From Bacteroidia bacterium (GTDB lineage Bacteria; Bacteroidota; Bacteroidia; Bacteroidales; UBA932): 37,621 bases of DNA. The notes under the pieces were generated by a model. That model was not told the origin of the DNA. It saw only the letters and a list, made by a program, of their open reading frames with translations, and did not search any database. This document shows positions 15,973 to 25,350 of the stretch, one piece after another. Both the position numbers and the translations under genes were made by a program. Location: contig SABC01000013.1 in the NCBI GenBank assembly GCA_009929175.1, positions 1 to 37,621 on the forward strand. Reading direction: 5' to 3'. The stretch's first letter is position 1, and each line of letters starts with the position of its first letter.

Positions 15973-18900
15973 CTATTGTAGGCTCTTTAGGTGTGCTTTA
16001 CGTATCTTTTTGATATCCCGCACATTCAAAGACGCATAAATTGTAGGTATCACAACAAGTGTAAGAATTGTCGAGACTGTAAGACCCCCGATAATGGCGA
16101 TACCCATTGGCTGCCATATTTCGGAACCTTCGCCGATTCCAATTGCCATGGGAGCCATACCCAGGATGGTTGTAATGGTGGTCATAAGCACAGGTCTCAA
16201 ACGCGACTTGCCTCCGCTCACTACCGCCCTCATCACACTCATGCCCCTCTCTTTGTTAAGGTTGATGTAGTCAATCAGCACAATACCATTCTTAACCACA
16301 ATACCCACCAGCATTACTGCACCAATCAATGCAATCAGACTCAGCGAAGTACCTGTAAGCCAAAGAGCCACAAACACCCCGGTGAATGCAAACGGGAGCG
16401 AAAGCATTATGATGAACGGATCCCTGAATGACTCAAACTGGGCCGCCATAACTATATAGGTGAGCATAACCACTAGCAGCAAAAGTGTAAACATGTCGGC
16501 AAACGACTCCTGTTGCTCTTCGAATGCCCCGGTCATCTTGACCGCAATACCCGATGGCAGCGTGATCTTTGCAACCTCCTTGTTGATGTCGGCGGCAATA
16601 TCTCCCAGGGCCCTTTTGTAAATGGCCCCCGAAACCTTTATCACACGCTCCCTGTCCAGGTGCTCAATCGAAGGTGGGGCAAAATCTTCGATCACATCGG
16701 CCACTTCGCTCAATCGTACAGCCTTGCCCATGCTGTTGTAAAGCATTATGGATTTTATGTCATCAATGTTTGTGCGGAACTTAAGGTCGTTTTTGACAAT
16801 AATATCGTACTCTTCACCATCTTCACGGAACTGTGTTGCTATCACGCCATTGATCCTGTTCCTCACTGCTGTGGCTGCATTTGTGATGTTGAGCCCGTTC
16901 ATGGAGAGTTTGGCCCTGTCAAACTCTACCTTGAGCTGAGGCATGTAATCTTCCCTGCTTATCTTCACGTCCCTCAGCCCCTCGGTGTTTTTCATGATTT
17001 CCATAATCTGTGCCGATACGGCAGCTGCATCGTCCAGGTTATAGCCAAGGACATCCATCTCAATATCAGCCGAACCGGTTCCCATTCCTCCGGAGCCTCC
17101 GGGGGTCACTTCGTAACGGTAGATCTCGGGCAACGACGCCAGGTCACTACGCATCAGGTCGGCTATTTCGAAAATGTCACGCTCCCTTTTTGTACGGTCA
17201 ATCAATCTTACCGTGTAGGAAATCAAGTGTGTTCCCGAATTACCCATCGACATGAACACATTGGAGCCATCGGACTGCCCCATTGATGTTTGCAGGATTT
17301 CGACTTCGGGATACTTCTCTTTCCAGTCATTGAATATGTACTGGTTAAGTATCCTGGCCTTCTCTACACGGGTTCCCACGGGCAACTCTACCTGTACCTC
17401 AATCTGAGAGTTGTCTGTCTCAGGAAAGAAGTCTGTACCCACCTTGGTGAGCAACAGTATGCTGGCAAAAAAGAGTGCAAAAGCACCAAACAGCACGCTT
17501 TTACGGTTGCCGAGGGCAAACCTCAGAAACCTTTCATAGCCCCGGTCAAGGGCATCCAGTCCCCTCTCTATTGGTGCATAGAAAAACATGAACCCTTTGC
17601 TGCGTTTTGGATTTTGCTTGAGCATCAGTCCGCTGAGCATCGGTGTAAGGGTAAGTGCCGCAAGTGTGGATACCGAAATGATGATAGTAACAATCCAGCC
17701 AAGTTGTTTGAACATGATACCTGCCAAACCCGTAACCATTGTCAAGGGGAAGAATACCGACACAATGGTCAATGTCGAGGCTACAACAGCTACCGCCACC
17801 TCATTGGTTGCATAAATCGCAGCATCCTTTGGTTTACTCCCCTTTTCTATATGTGACGTTATGTTTTCCAGTACCACAATGGCATCGTCCACCACCATGC
17901 CAATGGCAATGGAAAGCGAACTCAGGGATATGATGTTTAGAGTGTTGCCGCTCACCATCAGGTATATGAAGGCTGCTATCAAAGAGACCGGGATTGTGAG
18001 GATAATAATGAAGGTTGCCCTCCACCTTCCAAGGAAAAAGAGGACCACAATCATCACAAAGAGACCGGCAAGTAGAACAGTTTCGGAGAGCGAACTGATA
18101 CTCTTCTTGATAAAGTCCGATGTATCGATCACCATCTCCAACTGGATATCCTGTGGAAGACCGGCACGGATTACAGGAAGCTCCTTGTGGATCTTGTTTG
18201 CAATGTCCACAACGTTTGCTCCCGATTGCTTTTGCACCACAATCATTGCAGAGGTCTCGCCGTTTGTAAGCACTTCGGTAGCCCTCTCCTTGAGGGTATC
18301 CTTTACGGTTGCGATATCCTTTACAAAGATATTCTTGCCCATAAAGCTGCCCACAATCACATCCTTGATTTGGTCGCTGTTTTTGAACTCTCCGTCGACC
18401 TTTACCGAAAAGGTTTCGGAGCCAATGTCCATGTTTCCTCCGGGAATGTTGCGGTTTTCCAACGCAATTACTCCGGCAAGCTGCTCAACAGTAATATTGT
18501 ATGCCTCCATTTTCCGGGGGTCGGTCAGTATCTGGATCTCCCTTTGCGGAGCTCCCGAAATTGAAACCGAGGCAACCCCGTTGATTCTGTTGATAGGATT
18601 GGCTACCTTCTCTTCCAGTATCTTGTACAGGCCCTGAGCGTTCTGGTTGGTCCTTGCCGACATGAATGCAATAGGAATCATGCTCGAGTTGAACTTCAGG
18701 ATCACAGGATTCTCGATCTCCTCGGGCAGGAAATTCTTGAGCATATCAATTACGCTCCTGATATCATTTACTGCTTCGTCCATGTCGGTCCCGTATTCGA
18801 ACTCCACAGTTATCAGGGAGATGTTATCCTTGGAGACAGAGGTAATCCGCTTGAGGTCCGATACCGTACTGAGGGAGGTCTCCATCGGTTTGGTCACATT

Positions 18901-19083
18901 CTGCTCTATGTCGGTAGCGCTGGCTCCCGAATAGGTCGTCATCACGGTAACTGCATTGAGCTCGATTTCGGGGTAAAGGTCCACGGACAATCTCGAGAAG
19001 GAGAAGAGTCCCAGCACCACTATCGCCACAAAGATCAAGGCTGTTGTTACCGGTTTTTTTACTGCACTTTCGTATATTTTCAT
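15973..19083 (-). CDS. RND efflux pump, inner-membrane permease (AcrB/HAE1-like)
   Basis: 1036-residue proton-driven drug exporter of the hydrophobe/amphiphile efflux type. The N-terminal helix is followed by the SVDLYPEIELNAVTVMTTYSG porter segment; the proton-relay motif GMVVDDAIVVLENI lies in TM4; the C-terminal half repeats with GIVVKNGIVLIDYINLN and LRPVLMTT. Twelve membrane helices and two large periplasmic loops are evident. Full length, with no truncation. It sits between the adaptor gene (24 bp upstream) and the PG0541-type gene. Substrates cannot be inferred. Confidence 0.95.
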   Translation of the reverse strand: MKIYESAVKKPVTTALIFVAIVVLGLFSFSRLSVDLYPEIELNAVTVMTTYSGASATDIEQNVTKPMETSLSTVSDLKRITSVSKDNISLITVEFEYGTDMDEAVNDIRSVIDMLKNFLPEEIENPVILKFNSSMIPIAFMSARTNQNAQGLYKILEEKVANPINRINGVASVSISGAPQREIQILTDPRKMEAYNITVEQLAGVIALENRNIPGGNMDIGSETFSVKVDGEFKNSDQIKDVIVGSFMGKNIFVKDIATVKDTLKERATEVLTNGETSAMIVVQKQSGANVVDIANKIHKELPVIRAGLPQDIQLEMVIDTSDFIKKSISSLSETVLLAGLFVMIVVLFFLGRWRATFIIILTIPVSLIAAFIYLMVSGNTLNIISLSSLSIAIGMVVDDAIVVLENITSHIEKGSKPKDAAIYATNEVAVAVVASTLTIVSVFFPLTMVTGLAGIMFKQLGWIVTIIISVSTLAALTLTPMLSGLMLKQNPKRSKGFMFFYAPIERGLDALDRGYERFLRFALGNRKSVLFGAFALFFASILLLTKVGTDFFPETDNSQIEVQVELPVGTRVEKARILNQYIFNDWKEKYPEVEILQTSMGQSDGSNVFMSMGNSGTHLISYTVRLIDRTKRERDIFEIADLMRSDLASLPEIYRYEVTPGGSGGMGTGSADIEMDVLGYNLDDAAAVSAQIMEIMKNTEGLRDVKISREDYMPQLKVEFDRAKLSMNGLNITNAATAVRNRINGVIATQFREDGEEYDIIVKNDLKFRTNIDDIKSIMLYNSMGKAVRLSEVADVIEDFAPPSIEHLDRERVIKVSGAIYKRALGDIAADINKEVAKITLPSGIAVKMTGAFEEQQESFADMFTLLLLVVMLTYIVMAAQFESFRDPFIIMLSLPFAFTGVFVALWLTGTSLSLIALIGAVMLVGIVVKNGIVLIDYINLNKERGMSVMRAVVSGGKSRLRPVLMTTITTILGMAPMAIGIGEGSEIWQPMGIAIIGGLTVSTILTLVVIPTIYASLNVRDIKKIRKAHLKSLQ

Positions 19084-19107
19084 ATTTGAATCCTTGGTTT
19101 AACATAA

Positions 19108-20136
19108 TTACTTGGAGAGGTCAGGGCCTCCGGTCACCACCTGTACCTGGATGTTGTCCATGAGCCCGGTGTGTCCTGCAACAACCACGCGGTCTCCCAG
19201 GGCAACACCGCCGGCAACCTCATAAATATCGCCAACCCGGCGCCCCAGTTCCACCTTACGGTAAAACACTTTATCTCCCTCCAAAACATAAACATAACGG
19301 TCATTGGTTCCAGGCTGTTTTATTACCGCAACATCGGGAACCACCAACCTCTCTTTGCTGCCGAAATCCACAATTGCCCTTGCAAACATACCCGGGCGGA
19401 TCAAAAGCGAGGGGTTCTCTATCCTGAGTTCTGCCTGGAAAGACCTGGTGGCTGCATCGATTGTGGGATGGATCAGCATCACCTTGCCTGTAAAAGATTT
19501 GTCGGGATAAATATCCAGCTTGATTGTGGCGGGAGTACCAATCCTGACCTGCGGGAAAAACTCCTCCGAAATATTGACAAGTATCTTAACGGGCTGTATC
19601 TGCATCACCACCAAAATTGGCTGGCCGGCTGCAATGTCTCCATTGTCAAAATTTTTGTGTGTCACAATCCCGTCAATCGGAGAGAGCAGTTTGGTGTTTT
19701 TTGCCAGGTTTGCAATACTCTCCTCTGAGACATTTACCTGGGTTTTAAGTTGCTGGTATTGCTGTTCGGATATTCCGCCAGCTTTGTAAAGAGCCTCGGT
19801 ACGGGCCAGGTCTACCTTCAGGTTTTCCAGCTGGATCCGGGCCTGCATATAGTTGACATCTTCCATCTCAACCAAAAGCTGCCCTTTTTTAACCCTTGCT
19901 CCTACCTCTGCATGGATTTTATCAATCCTTTGGGCAGCAGCACTGGATATATTGTTTTTTACCAGTGGCTCTATGTTGCCCGTAAACTCTATGGTCTGGT
20001 CTACCATCCTTTCTCCAAGGGTTTCTACTTTTACGGACGGAATGTTCGGGGCACCCTCCTGCCCTTCGGCCTCTCCCTGACTGCATGCAGTAACCAGCAG
20101 AGCACCTGTAACAATTAAAGACAACAACTTTTTCAT
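19108..20136 (-). CDS. RND efflux periplasmic adaptor (membrane fusion) lipoprotein
   Basis: 342 residues from ATG 20136, which gives the signal MKKLLSLIVTGALLVTAC with a lipobox and Cys18; the start at 20163 would add residues before the signal and overlap tolC. The HlyD/AcrA pattern is clear: barrel-sandwich/lipoyl halves (EVGARVKKGQLLVEMED and the later KLLSPIDGIVTHKNFDNGD), an intervening helical hairpin ~90-150, then the beta-barrel and membrane-proximal domains. It links the pump to the TolC channel. Third gene of the operon, between tolC and the pump. Confidence 0.93.
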   Translation of the reverse strand: MKKLLSLIVTGALLVTACSQGEAEGQEGAPNIPSVKVETLGERMVDQTIEFTGNIEPLVKNNISSAAAQRIDKIHAEVGARVKKGQLLVEMEDVNYMQARIQLENLKVDLARTEALYKAGGISEQQYQQLKTQVNVSEESIANLAKNTKLLSPIDGIVTHKNFDNGDIAAGQPILVVMQIQPVKILVNISEEFFPQVRIGTPATIKLDIYPDKSFTGKVMLIHPTIDAATRSFQAELRIENPSLLIRPGMFARAIVDFGSKERLVVPDVAVIKQPGTNDRYVYVLEGDKVFYRKVELGRRVGDIYEVAGGVALGDRVVVAGHTGLMDNIQVQVVTGGPDLSK

Positions 20137-20155
20137 CTTGAATATTTGTAATTTA

Positions 20156-21496
20156 TTAGTCATTCAGTTTTTCTTTTCCCAGCACCTTGTCATATTCGGT
20201 CCTGGCTTTTATGTAATTGTATATGGTTTGGTTGAGGTTGAGCCTGGAATTGGTCAGGGCTATCTCAGTATCGTTCAACTCCAACAGAGTGCCGGCTCCC
20301 GTGTTGTACCTTACCTTGGCAATCTCGTAACCCTTTTGGGCCTGCCTTACGGCCTCGGTATCGGATTCCAGTTGCAACCTTGCCCTTCTCATCTCGTTGA
20401 GTGAGTTTTTGGCTGCAATCTTGAGATTGTTTTCCAATAGCTCCCTTTGGAAAGTCAGCTGTCTTATCCCTGCCTGGGTTTGTTTTTCCTTCATGGAAAT
20501 TGAAAATTTGTTGAAGATAGGTATCTGGATTGCCAGACCCACGGCAAAAGAGTTGGTCCATTTTTCACTCAAGGAGAATTCGTTGTTTTGGGCCTGCAAC
20601 TGGTAATTTGCAAATCCGGCCAACGAAGGGAGCCTTTGCGACCTGATCAGTTCGTAGCTTTTGCCCAATGACTCCAGCTGTATGTCCAGGGTCCTGAGGT
20701 TGCTGTTGCCCTCGAGCAGGGCAGGAAGCTCCGGAACAGGAGCCATCATCTCATCCCTGTAGGAACTGATATCGCCGTCGGCCTCAATATCTACCCCCAA
20801 GTCCAGCGAAAGCAGCACCTTGAGCTGCATCTTTGCAAGCTCCAGCCCGCTTTTGGCTTGTTCAATGGTTGGGGTAAGATTCCTCACCGACACATCGGAA
20901 CGGATCATATCGTACTCCGATGCCAGTCCGTTTTCGTACATCTTTTTGATGTTGCCGGCTGTTTCCCTGGCATTAAGATAGCTCTCTTCCAGCACCCTCA
21001 ACGACTCTTCCATCATCAGTATCCCGTAAAATGAGTTCTTTACCTGCGATACCAACTCTATCCGTGCCGATCGTGCACCCTCCAGTGCACTCTTGAGCTC
21101 CAGCTCAGACAACCGGATATTTTTGAACAGAGGCATCGACAATAAAGGTACCTGCATGGTTCCGTTAATTGCATAGCTATGTGTTGACCCAACCTCCATC
21201 TTGCCTCCGGGGAAAAAATCCGAGAAAAATACAGGCTTCAATATATTGTTTGTATACTGTGCATTTCCACTTAAAGATGGAAGCAGGTTATACCAATTTT
21301 CCTTTTTCAACCAGTCCACGCGGACTATCTCCTCGTCAGCAACCTTTACAGTAAGGTTTTGGTCCAATGCTAGTTCAACCGCCCTTTCAAGAGTCAGGAC
21401 AAGTGGCTGCCCGTTATCCTGGGCAGGAACTACGGTCGAAACTGTAAGGAATGCAGCCAAAATGGCAATTTTGTTCAAATTTTTCCTAAGTTTCAT
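20156..21496 (-). CDS. TolC family outer-membrane efflux protein
   Basis: 446 residues with signal peptide (AILAAFLTVSTVVPAQ) and two OEP repeats of long amphipathic helices, e.g. LTLERAVELALDQNLTVKVA and the matching YEIAKVRYNTGAGTLLELNDTEIALTNSRLNL near the C-terminus. It should form the trimeric outer-membrane exit duct for the pump. The ATG overlaps the tetR stop by 4 bp (ATGA), so translation is probably coupled to the regulator. Confidence 0.93.
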   Translation of the reverse strand: MKLRKNLNKIAILAAFLTVSTVVPAQDNGQPLVLTLERAVELALDQNLTVKVADEEIVRVDWLKKENWYNLLPSLSGNAQYTNNILKPVFFSDFFPGGKMEVGSTHSYAINGTMQVPLLSMPLFKNIRLSELELKSALEGARSARIELVSQVKNSFYGILMMEESLRVLEESYLNARETAGNIKKMYENGLASEYDMIRSDVSVRNLTPTIEQAKSGLELAKMQLKVLLSLDLGVDIEADGDISSYRDEMMAPVPELPALLEGNSNLRTLDIQLESLGKSYELIRSQRLPSLAGFANYQLQAQNNEFSLSEKWTNSFAVGLAIQIPIFNKFSISMKEKQTQAGIRQLTFQRELLENNLKIAAKNSLNEMRRARLQLESDTEAVRQAQKGYEIAKVRYNTGAGTLLELNDTEIALTNSRLNLNQTIYNYIKARTEYDKVLGKEKLND

Positions 21497-22113
21497 TTTC
21501 CTTGTTTGTTTAATTCAGCTAAATTATTATCTATCATCTCAATACCCTTATCAGTACAAAGTCCCCTCACATAGGATAGAACCACTTCCCGGAACAGCTC
21601 TTTTCGTGAGTACTCCTTCAACGAAAAAAATTCTGCGTTTTCCATCACATTCGAAATCTCTATCAGCACCTTTGTAACAAGCTCTTTGTTGATGTCGTCC
21701 CTGATCAGCCCCTCGTTCTGGCCTCTGACTAAAAAATCGTGGGACATGGACCTGTGGAACTCCAGGAAATATACAATGGCTTTTTTATAAACCACATAAT
21801 AGTACCTCTTGAGCTCTTCAAAAAACTTTTTGTTAAGATCCATGAGGTTGTCGGAATGTTCGTTGTGCATCCGGAACATAGCATCAATGACATTGTCGTA
21901 TTGCCCTTTGTAGTTGGATACATGCTCCGTCATGCGGTTGTAAAGATGTCTCAGACACTCTTCCAGCAAATGACTTTTATCGGTAAAGAGCTCATAAAGT
22001 GTTCTTTTGGACACACCGTTCTCCTTTGCAATATCGTCCATGGTAACAACTTTGCATCCTTTCTGGAAAAACATCTCAAGTGAATTCTCTATTATTTTTT
22101 TCTTTTGATCCAT
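21493..22113 (-). CDS. TetR/AcrR family transcriptional regulator
   Basis: 206 residues. The N-terminal helix-turn-helix is at about residues 10-55 (FQKGCKVVTMDDIAKENGVSKRTLYELF), followed by an all-helical ligand domain. As first gene of the efflux operon it likely represses its own promoter and responds to a pump substrate, the usual arrangement; the effector is unknown. Its coding sequence ends inside the tolC start. Confidence 0.93.
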   Translation of the reverse strand: MDQKKKIIENSLEMFFQKGCKVVTMDDIAKENGVSKRTLYELFTDKSHLLEECLRHLYNRMTEHVSNYKGQYDNVIDAMFRMHNEHSDNLMDLNKKFFEELKRYYYVVYKKAIVYFLEFHRSMSHDFLVRGQNEGLIRDDINKELVTKVLIEISNVMENAEFFSLKEYSRKELFREVVLSYVRGLCTDKGIEMIDNNLAELNKQGK

Positions 22114-22131
22114 ATTATGTTTTTAGGGGCG

Positions 22132-22163
22132 CAAATGTACAACCAGGAAACTAATAAAACAAA
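22132..22163 (-). promoter_or_regulatory. Promoter of the efflux operon
   Basis: On the minus strand TTTG (22160-22163), 20 bp, TACATTTG (22132-22139): a full match to the Bacteroidetes consensus. The box ends only 18 bases before the tetR ATG, so the leader would be very short. A TetR operator is likely here, but I cannot identify a convincing palindrome. Confidence 0.7.
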
Positions 22164-22182
22164 AAAAGTTTTTTAATTATCG

Positions 22183-22213
22183 TTTATTAAATATCATTTA
22201 CTTGTTAACTTTG
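22183..22213 (+). promoter_or_regulatory. Promoter of kbl
   Basis: TTTA (22183-22186), 19 bp, TAACTTTG (22206-22213): near-consensus, one mismatch in the -33 element. The ATG follows at 22252. Confidence 0.6.
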
Positions 22214-22251
22214 TAGATACATTGTTACAAAAAAATTAAAATCAATTATAT

Positions 22252-23442
22252 ATGTACACAAATTTCCAAGAATTCCTTAAAAAGGAACTTACTTCCATCG
22301 AAGAAGCCGGCCTTTACAAAAAAGAGAGAGTGATAGTCACTCCCCAGCAATCAAACATCAAAATCAGTACAGGACAAGAGGTTCTCAATTTTTGTGCCAA
22401 CAATTACCTTGGGTTGTCAAATAGTCCCGTACTTGTAGATGCCGCAAAAAAGGCTCTTGACCAAAGAGGATTCGGCATGTCCAGCGTACGTTTCATCTGT
22501 GGTACCCAGGATTTGCACCTGGAGCTGGAAAAGAAGATTGCAGAGTACTTTGGCACCGAAGACACAATCCTTTATGCAGCATGCTTTGATGCCAACGGCG
22601 GGGTGTTTGAACCCCTTCTCAACGAGGAAGATGCGATTATCTCGGACTCACTCAACCACGCCTCTATCATTGACGGGGTTAGGCTCTGCAAAGCTCAAAG
22701 GTATCGTTATGCCAATGCCGATATGGCAGAGTTGGAAAATTGCCTCAAGGTAGCCCAGGCACAAAGGTTCCGCCTGATTGTGACCGACGGTGTGTTTTCG
22801 ATGGACGGCAATGTTGCACCTCTTGACAAGATTTATGAACTTGCCCAAAAGTACAACGCCATGATCATGGTGGACGAGTCACACTCTGCGGGGGTTGTGG
22901 GCCACACCGGCCGAGGAACCACCGAATTGTTTGACCTCAAGGGTAAGGTGGAGATAATCACAGGCACCCTCGGTAAAGCCTTTGGAGGAGCAATAGGTGG
23001 CTTCACAACAGGCAAAAAAGAGATCATTGAAATGTTGCGCCAACGTTCACGGCCATACCTCTTCTCCAATTCGATACCTCCGATGGTTGCAGCTGCGGGT
23101 ATTGCAATGTTCGATATGATGTCAAAGACCAATGAACTCCAGGACAGGCTCCATGCCAACACCGAGTATTTTGTATCCGGAATGCTGGCTGCCGGTTTTG
23201 ACATAAAGCCTACCCAGAGTGCTATTTGTGCAGTTATGCTATATGACGCAAAACTATCCCAGGATGTTGCAGCAAAAATGCTGGAAGAGGGAATTTATGT
23301 TATCGGGTTCTATTTTCCCGTGGTTCCAAGGGAGCAGGCAAGGATCAGGGTGCAGATCAGTGCGGGGCACCGGAAGGAAGACCTGGACAAATGTATCAAT
23401 GCCTTCATAAAGGTTGGCAAAGAGTTGAGAGTTATAAAATAG
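22252..23442 (+). CDS. kbl: Glycine C-acetyltransferase (2-amino-3-ketobutyrate CoA ligase)
   Basis: 396-residue PLP enzyme of the alpha-oxoamine synthase family that cleaves 2-amino-3-ketobutyrate with CoA to glycine and acetyl-CoA, the second step of threonine breakdown. Schiff-base Lys242 lies in GTLGKAFGG; the PLP-phosphate and ring contacts VDESHSAG and DSLNHASIIDG are present. Overall length and the N-terminal FLKKELTSIEEAGLYKKER match Kbl better than serine palmitoyltransferase or KBL-like BioF. Threonine dehydrogenase is not adjacent. The gene stands alone and converges on the PspC gene, with a 10-bp palindrome between the stops. Confidence 0.92.
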   Translation: MYTNFQEFLKKELTSIEEAGLYKKERVIVTPQQSNIKISTGQEVLNFCANNYLGLSNSPVLVDAAKKALDQRGFGMSSVRFICGTQDLHLELEKKIAEYFGTEDTILYAACFDANGGVFEPLLNEEDAIISDSLNHASIIDGVRLCKAQRYRYANADMAELENCLKVAQAQRFRLIVTDGVFSMDGNVAPLDKIYELAQKYNAMIMVDESHSAGVVGHTGRGTTELFDLKGKVEIITGTLGKAFGGAIGGFTTGKKEIIEMLRQRSRPYLFSNSIPPMVAAAGIAMFDMMSKTNELQDRLHANTEYFVSGMLAAGFDIKPTQSAICAVMLYDAKLSQDVAAKMLEEGIYVIGFYFPVVPREQARIRVQISAGHRKEDLDKCINAFIKVGKELRVIK

Positions 23443-23449
23443 ACCCGGG

Positions 23450-24991
23450 TCAATAGTCAAGCCTTCTCTCCATTCTCTTTGACCAACGTTCAACCTTGTT
23501 GTACCTGTCGTGGTCAAACCACTCTTTTTTAACCCTTTTATCAAAATCATGATAGAAGGGTTTTCTTACTATCACCACCACACTGTCGGGAACATAGAGC
23601 GAAACCTGCTGGTTTGTACCGTCCCATTTATTGTTTGTGCCATAGTAAACCGGGGAGATTGTGATAACCGAATCATCCATGGATATAGAAGGCACCCTCT
23701 GTTGGGCCTTTAGCAAAGCCTCTGCATAATTGAGACCAAAGGCCTGTGTCCTGTATTTGACCAATCTGTCCGGTTCGCTGCTCTGCCTTACTATCCTGAG
23801 TCGGGGAAAAACCACAACCCTCTCCTGCTCATCATACCCCTCCATCCAAAACATTGAGAACCTTGAGTGACCTGCATCCAGCATCACCCTGTCGGCCGGC
23901 ATTGGTTTTTCGGAGTTGAAATCTACATAAATTGTGTCCGCCGACTTGCTGAGCAGGAGCTCTCCTCCATCAACGGCCTCTTCCCAGTACGGGCGTGAGG
24001 ACTTGACCGAAAGGAATCCCAGCCCCACAACTGAGCCTATCCAAAGCAGGAATATTATTAGTCCCGGCTTTATGCGGGGAGAGCGGAAGCGGAACAGTAT
24101 CTGGATACCGGTATACAACATTCCTAAAAGGGGCAGAGAGAGGAATGCCAGCACAAAAACTTTGAGCCACAATGGATTGCTAACTCCAAGATGGACATAA
24201 TCCAACACATTTATCGGTATGATCCCTTTGAACAACTCCACACCCAGCAACATGAATGAGAGGAAGGTGATTCCCGAAACTGCAAACACAACCAGGAAGA
24301 CCGAGAATATCACCGAAATAAGGCGACCCAAGGAGTTAAGTGCTCCACGTCCCTGCTCGTATCCCCTTTTCATGCTCTGTTTGCCCCTGCTGATTTCACT
24401 CTCCACCCTGGCATGTATGTTGGCCAGATCCATCTGCTCTCCGTACATTGCATACTTCTGCTCCATGGTCTTGGCTTCGGGGATCACGATCCATAGTATT
24501 ATATAGGTGATTACCATAAAAGAGGCTCCTCCCAATACAAAGAGTCCAAAGAAAGAGAATCCCAGGAACAGGATAAAGTATAGTATCCTCACGAGAAGCA
24601 CATCCAACGACAGATAGGCTGCAAGCCCGGAGCAAACGCCTCCCAAAACCTTGTTATCGGGATTCCTGTAGAGTTTCCTTGGTCGCTTTGACCAGTTGCT
24701 TCTGCCTCCGGTTGTACGGTATTCGCCCTGCTCTTTGTCGATTGCAGAGGGCCTTCCCAAAATGGAGACGACCTCGCTGACCACGGCAGCCGATATTACG
24801 GTGCCGGTCCCGCATTTTTCGTTGAACAGTTCGGCCATTCGCTCCTCAATTCCCTCCACTATCTCCTTGCCGTTTTCGCCGGAACCGTAGTGATCCTGGA
24901 TCTCATCCAGGTATCCCTTAAGGATCAAAAAACCATCCTCTTCTACTGTGAAAGCGAGACTCCCGATGCTTACTTTAATTACCTTTTTCAT
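23450..24991 (-). CDS. PspC-domain multi-pass membrane protein
   Basis: 513 residues. N-terminal ~90 residues (MKKVIKVSIGSLAFTVEEDG...) form a cytoplasmic domain shared with the second PspC gene of this operon. A PspC domain follows at about 105-170 (RKLYRNPDNKVLGGVCSGLAAYLSLD), then further membrane helices (~220-330) and a C-terminal, probably periplasmic, beta-rich domain from ~335. PspC proteins sense or respond to envelope stress; here the extended architecture suggests a sensor with an outward domain, which is inference. Third gene of the PspC-PadR-PspC operon, 4 bp after padR. Confidence 0.9.
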   Translation of the reverse strand: MKKVIKVSIGSLAFTVEEDGFLILKGYLDEIQDHYGSGENGKEIVEGIEERMAELFNEKCGTGTVISAAVVSEVVSILGRPSAIDKEQGEYRTTGGRSNWSKRPRKLYRNPDNKVLGGVCSGLAAYLSLDVLLVRILYFILFLGFSFFGLFVLGGASFMVITYIILWIVIPEAKTMEQKYAMYGEQMDLANIHARVESEISRGKQSMKRGYEQGRGALNSLGRLISVIFSVFLVVFAVSGITFLSFMLLGVELFKGIIPINVLDYVHLGVSNPLWLKVFVLAFLSLPLLGMLYTGIQILFRFRSPRIKPGLIIFLLWIGSVVGLGFLSVKSSRPYWEEAVDGGELLLSKSADTIYVDFNSEKPMPADRVMLDAGHSRFSMFWMEGYDEQERVVVFPRLRIVRQSSEPDRLVKYRTQAFGLNYAEALLKAQQRVPSISMDDSVITISPVYYGTNNKWDGTNQQVSLYVPDSVVVIVRKPFYHDFDKRVKKEWFDHDRYNKVERWSKRMERRLDY

Positions 24992-24995
24992 TTTG

Positions 24996-25334
24996 TTACT
25001 TTTTTTGTCTTAATAATGCAATTGTTCCGACCATCTCTTCCCAGGCGGCATCCATTTCCGCCAAAAGCTCCCTTCCTTTATCTGTTATGGTATAATATTT
25101 CCGGGGGGGGCCCTGCTGGGACTCTTCCCACCTGTAGCTAAGCAAACCTTGGTTCTTTTGCCTTGTGAGCAGAGGATACAACGTGCCCTCCACTACTATC
25201 ATTTGAGCCTCCTTTAGCTCCGCTATCAATGATGAGGCATATGCATCATTGTTGTTAAGTATGCTCAGTATGCAGTACTCCAGCACACCCTTGCGCATTT
25301 GCGACTTGATGTTGTCTGTGTTAATCTCATTCAT
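24996..25334 (-). CDS. PadR family transcriptional regulator
   Basis: 112 residues, the compact PadR-s2 size: winged helix with GVLEYCILSILNNNDAYASSLI, the wing VEGTLYPLLTRQKNQGLLSYRW, and a short C-terminal dimerisation helix. It lies between two PspC genes (16 and 4 bp gaps) and probably controls the operon. In Bacteroidetes this PadR-PspC linkage is recurrent, as far as I know. Confidence 0.93.
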   Translation of the reverse strand: MNEINTDNIKSQMRKGVLEYCILSILNNNDAYASSLIAELKEAQMIVVEGTLYPLLTRQKNQGLLSYRWEESQQGPPRKYYTITDKGRELLAEMDAAWEEMVGTIALLRQKK

Positions 25335-25350
25335 AACCCTTCAATTTAAT

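Noticed and set aside
16513-17286. 257-residue ORF antisense to the RND pump
   Set aside because: His/Cys-rich composition typical of antisense reading; the pump is full length and certain.
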